Assembly: GCF_018642165.1 (NCBI RefSeq)
Contig: NZ_JAHHZM010000001.1
Span: 1 to 64,000 of the forward strand
Direction: 5' to 3'
DNA length: 64,000 nucleotides
DNA from: Echinicola shivajiensis
GTDB taxonomy: Bacteria > Bacteroidota > Bacteroidia > Cytophagales > Cyclobacteriaceae
The position numbers were made by a program, and so were the translations under genes. Shown piece after piece: positions 37,801-45,083 of the stretch; position 1 is the first letter of the stretch, and every line of letters begins with the position of its first letter. The notes beneath the pieces are model-generated. The model did not search any database. It saw only the letters and a program-made list of their open reading frames with translations, and was not told the DNA's origin.

Positions 37801-38310
37801 GATGGTGCCATTATTGGTGCCCATTTCCAATATGGAAGCACCAGGCAATGGCTCCCCTCCTTTATCGGTCACCTTTCCGGTCACTATGATATCTTGCTCT
37901 GGCCTCTTAGCTATAGTTTCGATATTTTTCTTCTTAAGGACGATTTGGGTGTCCGTAATAAAGTCGAACTCAATATCTGTTGCTTGAAAAAGTCTTTTCA
38001 GCACTTTTCCCAGCGGTTCTTCCATTGCTTTCAAAGAAATGCGTTGGCTGGGATCAAGTTCTTTGGTATTATAGATGAACTTAAATGAAGTCTGCGATTC
38101 TATTTGGTAAAGTACTTCTGATAGGGGCATGTTTTGGATGTCCAAGGTTACTTTATCTCCTTGTTCCAAGGCAGAATAAGCTTGGATGGGACTAAAAGTA
38201 AAGATCATGAGCAATAAGGGAAGCACTTGGAGAAATTGAATGCCTCTCCAGCACCTTAAAAAGGATTTGCCTTTCGGCTTACGTAGATTTTTCATACTTT
38301 TGAAATGCAT
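34846..38310 (-). CDS. susC: SusC/RagA family TonB-dependent outer-membrane transporter
   Basis: 1154 residues. After the signal sequence come an STN domain (about 53-110, [28 protein letters not shown]), which in this class contacts the FecR-type anti-sigma factor, a carboxypeptidase-regulatory-like domain ([20 protein letters not shown], about 140-215), the plug with SusC signatures ([88 protein letters not shown]), and the barrel. ATG at 38308-38310 or MKNLRK at 38295 are both possible starts. Transport of an oligomeric nutrient is known for the family. Confidence 0.95.
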   Translation of the reverse strand: [1154 protein letters not shown]

Positions 38311-38446
38311 TTAGTGGTTGAATAGTATTTGATCACAAAATCTTTCATCGGAAAATGTTCCCGCATTTTCCGATTTTTTCTTTATAGAGATATTTATGAT
38401 CTGATGAGAGATAATATTTTATTACTGATGGTTCATAGGCATTGGT

Positions 38447-39601
38447 TTAATGGTGAATAATTATCTTGTTTCCATTGATCTCATATTGTAAGCCATAGGC
38501 TTTTTTGAAGGTTTCCATCACCTCTTCAATTGTTTCTACATCGAAGCTTGCAGAGAAATATTCTGTTTCAAATGCCCCTTGGCTATTGACGATCTCTACA
38601 TCATAGTGTCTTTCTAGCTTTTTGATTATGTTGGGAAAAGCGACATTGCGGAAGATGATTTTTCCATTGAGCCAGGCAGTGTACATATCCAGCTCTGTTT
38701 TGTTGATCTGGATTTTTTCGCTGTCCTTATCCCAGTTAGCCAGTTCTCCTGGTCGTAGAATATATGCAGTATCTTCGTATTCGCTTTCATTCCCATAAAT
38801 ACTGACTTTACCTTCTACCAAGGCTGTTTGAACCAAAGGATCTTCAGGGTAGGAGGAAACGTTAAACTCCGTGCCCAAAACCCTAATGTTCATCAGGTCG
38901 GCTTTTACAATAAAGGGCTGGTCAGCGTCCTTTTTGACCTTGAAGAAAGCTTCGCCACTTAAGGTAACTGACCTTGTTTCCATGTCGTCGAAGCTGGTTG
39001 GGTAAGTCAGCGAGCTTCCCGCATTCAAGGTAACTTCAGAACCATCTGGAAGGATTACTTCAAAGCGCTTTGCATAGGGAACTTTCAAGGTGTTGTAGCT
39101 AGGGGGGCCCTCATCGCCATTTCCCTTTTTGGATAAATAGCTTAACCTTCCTCCCTGCTGATTTCCGATTACCTGACCTTTACTGTCTTTAATGGACAGT
39201 TGTGCAGATTCTTCCATTAGGATGGTTTCACCATTGCCCAACTGAAGGGTAATTACTTTATCATCACTGTAAGGTATAGGTGATTGATCAGGAATCCCTT
39301 GAAATAGATAGAATAAAGCTCCCAGCGCGACTAATAGGGTGACTGATGCGGCATATTTAAGTAAAGGCGACCTGAACTTGTATATGGACTTGTTTTGAGT
39401 CTTGTTTTGAAACTGTTGCCATTTTGTATTAAGGTCAATCTGGTCCGAAGTTTCTTTAAACTTAGAGGCAATATATTGGGCTTTCAGCTGGTAGAACCGG
39501 TTTTCATTGCTGCTAGAGACCTGAATCCACGCTTCAATGGCCTCGGTTTCTTCCCTGGTAGCTGTTCCTTCAAAATATTTTAAAAGTTTAGATTCGTCCA
39601 T
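38447..39601 (-). CDS. FecR family anti-sigma factor
   Basis: 384 residues: a cytoplasmic N-terminal helical domain (LLKYFEGTATREETEAIEAWI) that holds the sigma factor, a transmembrane helix (LLKYAASVTLLVALGALFYLF), the periplasmic FecR domain (FEVILPDGSEVTLNAGSSLTYPTSF, VTLSGEAFFKVKKDADQPFIVKA, VLGTEFNVSSYPED), and the C-terminal DUF4974/STN-like domain (FRNVAFPNIIKKLERHYDVEIVN). It lies between the sigma gene and susC and relays the transporter's ligand state. Confidence 0.94.
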   Translation of the reverse strand: MDESKLLKYFEGTATREETEAIEAWIQVSSSNENRFYQLKAQYIASKFKETSDQIDLNTKWQQFQNKTQNKSIYKFRSPLLKYAASVTLLVALGALFYLFQGIPDQSPIPYSDDKVITLQLGNGETILMEESAQLSIKDSKGQVIGNQQGGRLSYLSKKGNGDEGPPSYNTLKVPYAKRFEVILPDGSEVTLNAGSSLTYPTSFDDMETRSVTLSGEAFFKVKKDADQPFIVKADLMNIRVLGTEFNVSSYPEDPLVQTALVEGKVSIYGNESEYEDTAYILRPGELANWDKDSEKIQINKTELDMYTAWLNGKIIFRNVAFPNIIKKLERHYDVEIVNSQGAFETEYFSASFDVETIEEVMETFKKAYGLQYEINGNKIIIHH

Positions 39602-39734
39602 TGCTATTTATTGGTCAACTCAACAATAAACGGCTCAGCTTAAGAAGGTACGTAATGGGAAAACAAGAAATTTCATTTTTTTCTCTTCTAAGTTTTAAAA
39701 AGTCCCTTTCCATAAACTCAGCGTGTACTGAGGA

Positions 39735-40313
39735 CTAGAGAAACAATGTCAAAAAATCCTTGAGTTGTAATCGCATGGATTTTAAGGCAAGTGAAATATG
39801 GGTATCAACAGTCCTTTTGGAAATATTCATTTCTTGGGCTATTTCTCCATTTTTCTTCCCATCAATCCTACTTTTAACAAATACCTCTCTTTGTTTTTTG
39901 GGCAGGGCAGTTATACTTTCCGAAATTTTCAGCGCGAGTTCATTTTCCAAAACCTTAGAAGCAGTTTCATTATGGAGAAACCGCATAGGGTCTGTCATTG
40001 CCTGATCATAAAGGGCCTTTGATTTTTGCATGACAACCTTCTTATGCCTTAAATAATCCATACAGGCATTTTTGGTCATGGTAAATAGGTAGCTGTTATT
40101 CAGGTGAGTGATACCTTGCCTGCGCTCCCACAATTTTAAGAAAACATCCTGTACGAGTTCTTCGGCATCAGACTCATCGTTTATATAGTATTTGGCGAGG
40201 TGGAAGAGTTTGTCATAATACAATTTAAAAAGTAACTCAAAAGCCTTGGAAGCATCCTTTTCAATCAGCTCGATGAATTGAGGGGAATCAATATTTAGGC
40301 TTTGATCTGGCAA
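39735..40313 (-). CDS. ECF RNA polymerase sigma factor (Bacteroidota FecI-like)
   Basis: 192 residues. Region 2 is FELLFKLYYDKLFHLAKYYINDESDAEELVQDVFLKLWERR; region 4 is ALPKKQREVFVKSRIDGKKNGEIAQEMNISKRTVDTHISLAL. The only start giving the whole region is a TTG at 40311-40313 with a TAA immediately upstream; the next ATG is inside region 2. It is expected to activate the susC-susD-EEP genes after release by FecR. Confidence 0.92.
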   Translation of the reverse strand: MPDQSLNIDSPQFIELIEKDASKAFELLFKLYYDKLFHLAKYYINDESDAEELVQDVFLKLWERRQGITHLNNSYLFTMTKNACMDYLRHKKVVMQKSKALYDQAMTDPMRFLHNETASKVLENELALKISESITALPKKQREVFVKSRIDGKKNGEIAQEMNISKRTVDTHISLALKSMRLQLKDFLTLFL

Positions 40314-40587
40314 TTAAAATCTTACTTTTAAGAGAAAATACTTTGTTTCACAGGTATGATAAGCAGCTTTAAAATGATCTCTGCTTAACAAAAATAGAAA
40401 AAAGCATAAGTCATCAAAAAAAACATGGTATAAAGAAAAGGTTATCTATTTGTTAATAGCATTTATTATGGTAGGTTATTCTTCGAAAACAGAAACTTTC
40501 TTGCTTTCTACTACAGCCTTCGAACTTTTCCTTTCGCTCACCCCCTCCCCCCCTGAAGGGAGAATCCACCCACAACTCTTTGCGAAC

Positions 40588-40685
40588 CTGTTGTCAGTTG
40601 AGCTACGCCACGGGGCACAGGTGCAGTACCACCTAAAACTGAGTCTCCGTCTCAGCAGCTACTTTTATCCATCTTACAATGCAGT
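40588..40685 (+). repeat. Interspersed repeat A
   Basis: Reads TTGTCAGTTGAGCTACGCCA, GGGGCACAGGTGCAGTACC and ends in ATCCATCTTACAATGC, as in the copy at 27711. It is the only recognisable content of the gap 40314-40774, apart from a CCCCTCCCCCCCTGAAGGG stretch that also occurs near 30990. Confidence 0.65.
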
Positions 40686-40774
40686 GCTCACCTTCAATAG
40701 TCAATACGTCCGTTCAGCAATACAAATTCAAGAGATAGGTAGTTGAGTCACAGACTAAAGTAGTCGCAGAGACA

Positions 40775-41119
40775 TCAATCAATTTCTAAACATGCAAGTT
40801 CTTTTTGATCATCGGATAATATAAAATCAGCAATCACTGATTTCATGCTAATCATTTTTTCTGCTATGCTTTTGGTTGTGGTATTCCCCATTCTCAACCA
40901 TATGATCTTAGGTGGATGTCCCTTAATATTTGACAGTTCATAAAAGTCCGCATCAAAAGTGATAATTGTATAATCATTTTCTTTCGCGTATTCCCATATT
41001 TTCAAATCACTGGCATTTTCCAGACCTAGCAACCTGACCTGTTTGACTTCAGGATAATCATCTTTTAATAAGTTAACTATCCTGAAAGAAACATTTTGGT
41101 CAAACAATACTTTCATCAA
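40775..41119 (-). CDS. DUF5615 family PIN-like toxin
   Basis: 114 residues: MKVLFDQNVSFRIVNLLKDDYPEVKQVRLLGLENASDLKIWEYAKENDYTIITFDADF, the standard DUF5615 pattern with PIN-like acidic residues (LFDQN, FDADF). PIN-domain toxins are RNases. Its start overlaps the stop of the DUF433 gene by 4 bp. Toxin-antitoxin function is inferred from the pairing. Confidence 0.88.
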   Translation of the reverse strand: MMKVLFDQNVSFRIVNLLKDDYPEVKQVRLLGLENASDLKIWEYAKENDYTIITFDADFYELSNIKGHPPKIIWLRMGNTTTKSIAEKMISMKSVIADFILSDDQKELACLEID

Positions 41120-41337
41120 GCCACCCTGATTTTATGCTCCCTGTCAGCAGCATAGGCAAGACAGGCTTGAATCTGTTCCTTCTTTATTTCGGGAAAATCT
41201 TCTAATATCTCATCATAGGTCATCCCATTGGCCAGCCAACTAAGAACATCATAAACAGCTATTCTACTTCCTTTTATGACAGGCTTTCCAAAACGGATAT
41301 TGGGATCTATGGTGATATAGGCTTTATAATCGATCAT
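41116..41337 (-). CDS. DUF433 family antitoxin
   Basis: 73 residues: ITIDPNIRFGKPVIKGSRIAVYDVLSWLANGMTYDEILEDFPEIKKEQIQACLAYAADRE, a complete DUF433 HTH-like domain. The usual partner of DUF5615. First gene of the pair. Confidence 0.9.
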   Translation of the reverse strand: MIDYKAYITIDPNIRFGKPVIKGSRIAVYDVLSWLANGMTYDEILEDFPEIKKEQIQACLAYAADREHKIRVA

Positions 41338-41397
41338 TTATAACTGCTTTTTTAGAAAGATACGAAAAAACTATTTTAGGGTTAAATATTTATCTGG

Positions 41398-42265
41398 CAT
41401 AAGCCTAGTGCTACTATATCTTTAACGAGGCATTGGGCAGGACTTGATGCATCTATGGGGAGAACGTCCACATTGAAAAGAGGCTGCCTCTTAGCTCTGA
41501 AATACGTCATCACGAGCGAAGCGAAGTGATCTCGAAGTTTTCACTTTGTACATAGGGGGAGATTGCCTGTCTTCCGTCCGGCAGGCTTCTCTTCGCTATC
41601 GCTACAATCACAATGATGTGGATTTTTGGGATACTCTCTTTTAAGTGGATAGCCAGCCTGCAGAGCAGCCCCTAGCCTTTTCCCCTCCAAAAACTACCAA
41701 ATAAAATTAGATATCCCTATACATTCCCACTACGCCTCCTCTTTATTACTTCCTTTTCCCTAAAAATCGAAATCCCATTATTTGGCCATTGGAACATCCG
41801 TTTTTGAGGCAATGGTGGAAGGCGTTAAAAAAATGAGTTAGCTCGCGAAGTGAACGAGCGAGATCCTCTCATTTTTAGCATGGAACTATTGGCACAAAAT
41901 CAAATTTGATATATGTATCGAAATCGAAAATGAAAATGACCAATTTTAAGGAGGTTCCACAGGCCAGTCCCGATAGCTATCGGGATTTGGTTCTTTTCAT
42001 CAATAGCCTGTCCCGACTACTGTCGGGAGAAATGCAGAGCATTCATGAAGACCATTAAAGCTATTCTATCCCTGAATAAAAGAACATAAAGAGTAACACC
42101 AAATATAATTTGGACGTTCCCTAGACGTTCCCACTACGTCTCCTCGATGTTTCCTCTATGTCTCCTCTTTACACCTACTTGCTCCCAAGATTATAATTCG
42201 TTCACATAACAGGAACTTCAAATTCCCAAGATAGCAGGGGATAGAGCCCCCCCTCCAGTCGGGGC
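41398..42265 (+). repeat. Repeat mosaic: E (interrupted), D head, F, I, D
   Basis: No gene in 41338-42287. A decayed E (41398-41670) is split by a palindromic element at 41505-41619. D head is at 41690-41760, F at 41765-41885 (TGAGTTAGCTCGC...GAGCGAGATCC hairpin), I at 41920-42090 with two palindromic inserts, TCCCGATAGCTATCGGGA (41968-41985) and TCCCGACTACTGTCGGGA (42011-42028), and a full D at 42106-42265. The order D-F-I recurs at 44102-44475 and 51505-51830. Confidence 0.65.
41505..41619. repeat. MITE-like palindromic element (CGTCATCACGAG family)
   Basis: Starts CGTCATCACGAGCGAAGCGA and ends in an imperfect inverse (TACAATCACAATGATG), with an internal CCTGTCTTCCGTCCGGCAGG palindrome. 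It resembles the widespread CGTCATTGCGAG... palindromic repeats of bacterial intergenic regions. It interrupts module E. Confidence 0.6.
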
Positions 42266-42287
42266 AAGAATTTATTGAATTTGATCG

Positions 42288-43850
42288 TTATTGAAACACT
42301 TCCTGAAATGTCCTTTCTATTTTTTTTATTTCCCCCTCAGTCAATGCTGAAAAATGCTTTTCCTTGGCTCTTTTTGATAATACACCATTATGCTGTAATA
42401 GAAAATTGACCAATATGGCCACTAACCGATCAGGCATCTCGAAATCATCATCCATTCGGTTCTTGAATTCATCATATTGGGTCAGATAATTTATTTCTGA
42501 TGGTATGATGTTCTCTATCGTATCAAAGACACAGTCATATAAAAACTCCGCTTGGGATGTAGCATCGTAATACCTGTAATAATCAACCGTATCATTTAAG
42601 ACCTTTACATTATGGTCTTTAGTCTCTTCCCATTCAATATATTCCAACAATGGATGTGAATAAGACTCGAGAACTTTCCTATAATCCTCGATATGGTCTA
42701 AAATAGAAGCAGAAACGGGAAATATGATGCCCTGCTGGGAAAATTGCTTTTTGGCCAGGACATGATGTACAAGGTACCTATGGATTCTACCATTCCCGTC
42801 TTCAAAAGGATGGATAAAGACGAAACCAAACGCTACTATTGCTGCCGATATCACTGCATCTATCTCACTTTCGATGAGTATGGTATTCGTTTCGATCAGA
42901 CCTTTCAATAAGCTTGGTACATCTTGCCATTTTGCAGATATATGATCCGGAATGGGCTCTCCCGTTATCCGGTCATGTTCCCCTACAAAGCCACCTTTTT
43001 TACGAAATCCCATTTCCACAAAGCGGGTATTCTCGATGACCACTTGCTGCAGCCTGATCAACTCATCTCTTGACAATTCATTTAAACCTGCTTGACCAAT
43101 AACTTGTCCCCAACGTGTCGCTCGCTTGCTTTTAGGACTTTCCCCCTCTATGGAAAACGAGGCTTTGGAATCCCTCAATAATAAAAATGCCGAGGCCCTT
43201 TGGACAATTTCTTTTCGAATTCCTTTTATAAATGCATTCTTCTGATTGGAAAGACCGGCATGGATATATTTTTCCAGTTTTTCTGTTTTCCTTACCATTG
43301 GACAGAACTCAGGCGTACCAGGAAGGTTATTGATCACTAGATGTCTTGGTGACTTTATTCCTTCTACGCCATACTGCTGCTTTGAATCCACTAAGGGAAC
43401 ATAGCCTTTTTTACTAAGCCCTTCTTTTCCACTTAAAGGCCTACACATCAGCCATTCCAAAATGAACCAAATACGCCTGCTGTATTGCCCCGTTGGCTCT
43501 ATGGAGACCAGCTCGGTCAGCTGGGCTTCTCTATAATATTGGGATAGTCTTTTAAATAACAAAAGGTTGATCCCTTCATACTTAAGGGCAAAAACCAAAT
43601 GCTTATAAAGTGCCTCAATTTCCTTAAATTCTGGCTTATCCTCTGGTAAATAACTTTTTGGAAGGACTGACCAGTCCTCAGACTGATACTTTCTATTATG
43701 TTCACAAACCAGCAAAATGGGCTTGACCATGGGCATTTCCAGGTTCAAAGTAGCTATAATAGCTGCATATCCAACTATCACACCTTCTTCCGGGCTTTGC
43801 CTTCCATGAAAAACAGGTTTTCTTTGAGAAAAATGAGTGCTATTATCCAT
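42288..43850 (-). CDS. Fic family protein (AMPylase-type)
   Basis: 520 residues from ATG 43848-43850; the longer frame starts at TTG. The catalytic loop HPFEDGNGRIHR (about residues 347-358) fits HPFx(D/E)GNGRxxR, so the enzyme should transfer AMP or a related group to a target. An SFSIEG motif (about 231-236) fits the (S/T)xxxE(G/N) inhibitory helix of autoinhibited class II Fic proteins. The C-terminal region (LVAILVNFLLQHNGVLSKRAKEKHFSALTEGEIKKIE) may be a winged helix. The N-terminal 200 residues show no domain I recognise. Single gene, no separate FicA-like antitoxin. Confidence 0.88.
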   Translation of the reverse strand: MDNSTHFSQRKPVFHGRQSPEEGVIVGYAAIIATLNLEMPMVKPILLVCEHNRKYQSEDWSVLPKSYLPEDKPEFKEIEALYKHLVFALKYEGINLLLFKRLSQYYREAQLTELVSIEPTGQYSRRIWFILEWLMCRPLSGKEGLSKKGYVPLVDSKQQYGVEGIKSPRHLVINNLPGTPEFCPMVRKTEKLEKYIHAGLSNQKNAFIKGIRKEIVQRASAFLLLRDSKASFSIEGESPKSKRATRWGQVIGQAGLNELSRDELIRLQQVVIENTRFVEMGFRKKGGFVGEHDRITGEPIPDHISAKWQDVPSLLKGLIETNTILIESEIDAVISAAIVAFGFVFIHPFEDGNGRIHRYLVHHVLAKKQFSQQGIIFPVSASILDHIEDYRKVLESYSHPLLEYIEWEETKDHNVKVLNDTVDYYRYYDATSQAEFLYDCVFDTIENIIPSEINYLTQYDEFKNRMDDDFEMPDRLVAILVNFLLQHNGVLSKRAKEKHFSALTEGEIKKIERTFQEVFQ

Positions 43851-43856
43851 AAACAA

Positions 43857-44930
43857 TAAATTACAGGAGCAATATACCCAAAAAAACGAGCGCCAACCAA
43901 TAATTACAGGTGCATTTTATATTAATCAATTAAAATAGGCGCGCTCAATCACTCAAATTCAACCAAAATATATACGTATCCTATACTAGGGGTATACTAG
44001 GCATGGGAGTATCTATAGGGGAACGAGCATAAAGAAAACAGTCAATAACTGTTTTTTTGCAAGTAGCCAGCTTGCAGGGCAGGCCTTTTCCCCCTCCCAA
44101 ACCACCGAATAAAATCAGCCCCTTCCATAGACATTCACACGGCATCTCCTCTTTACTACTATCCGACCCCTAAAAAACGAAATACTTGTCAAAATCCCAT
44201 TAATTGGCCTTTGGAGCATTCGGTTTTGGGACAATTGATGGGGGCGTTAAAAAAATGAGTTAGCTCGCGAAGTGGACGAGCGAGATCCACTCATTTTAAG
44301 CCAACAGCAATTGGCACAAAATCAAATTGAGACAAAAGAATTGTTATCAGCAACCAAATTCACTCAAATTGAAGAATGCTCCACGGCCTAGATTTTTTGC
44401 CTACTTTTTCATCGATGGAAATGCGAAGCATTCATGATGACCATCAAGAATAAAACATTACCTGAATAAAAAGTAGGAAAGCTTAAAAATAAGCAAAAAC
44501 TCACCTTAGTTTGGTCGCAAGAAGTAAAACTCATCTCCAATAATCAACACACTTCCCCCCCTTACCGAACTCCCTCCCAATTCACAATTCCCCAATTCGA
44601 CAGCCTGGCTGCCGCAAGGCAGGTTCAACAATTAACCAATTAACCAATTAAACTTCCCTACCCTCCTTCTCCCTTACATCTTTCTACCATATACCTAGGG
44701 GATGTCTTGGGGATACCTTGCCTTCAGGTAAATTAATTCTTGGAAATATTATATATGTTAACAATCTAACGACAACTATAAAATCAGGATACTGGAATTA
44801 CAAATTCCCAGGCTATTTAGGCGAAGTGACACACCTTCACCTAGCCGGGGTTTTCTATTTCAATTTAATCAGAGTTAGAAAAATGTCTTCGCCAATAATA
44901 TTTATCAGATACCATTGACTCAAAGGAATT
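43857..44930 (+). repeat. Repeat mosaic: E, D head, F, I, H, C
   Basis: E at about 43970-44085 (TATACTAGGCATGGGAG, ACAGTCAATAACTGTTTTTT), D head at 44102-44170, F at 44190-44300, I at 44340-44475 without palindromic inserts, H at 44528-44665 with insert CCTGGCTGCCGCAAGGCAGG, C at 44671-44855. No gene is supported. Confidence 0.68.
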
Positions 44931-44932
44931 AA

Positions 44933-44962
44933 TTGCCTTTTTTTAAAATATAGCTATATTTG
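44933..44962 (+). promoter_or_regulatory. Predicted promoter of the ABC-F/Cfr-like operon
   Basis: TTG at 44933-44935 and TATATTTG at 44955-44962, 19 bp apart, match the Bacteroidota -33/-7 consensus (TTTG, TAnnTTTG). Transcription would start near 44969, giving a 5' leader of about 115 nt. Confidence 0.6.
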
Positions 44963-45030
44963 CCATCTCAAATCATAGAGATAATTAGATAAATTATGTG
45001 ATAGCAAATTTCTTTAGGACAAAAAATCAA

Positions 45031-45056
45031 GTCTCATATACAATTAGTAATGAGAC
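45031..45056 (+). promoter_or_regulatory. Leader hairpin before the ABC-F gene
   Basis: GTCTCAT (45031-45037) and ATGAGAC (45050-45056) form a perfect 7-bp stem 27 bp before the start codon. Upstream at 44996 is an ATGTGA (Met-stop) minimal ORF. Resistance ABC-F and rRNA-methylase genes are often controlled by leader attenuation; whether this hairpin does so is a guess. Confidence 0.4.
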
Positions 45057-45083
45057 AGATTATTCATGTTTAAAAGAAAATAG

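Noticed and set aside
43856-43918. GAGCGCC...GGCGCGCTC upstream of the Fic gene as an operator
   Set aside because: Arms are imperfect, 50 bp apart and not repeated; nothing else supports it.
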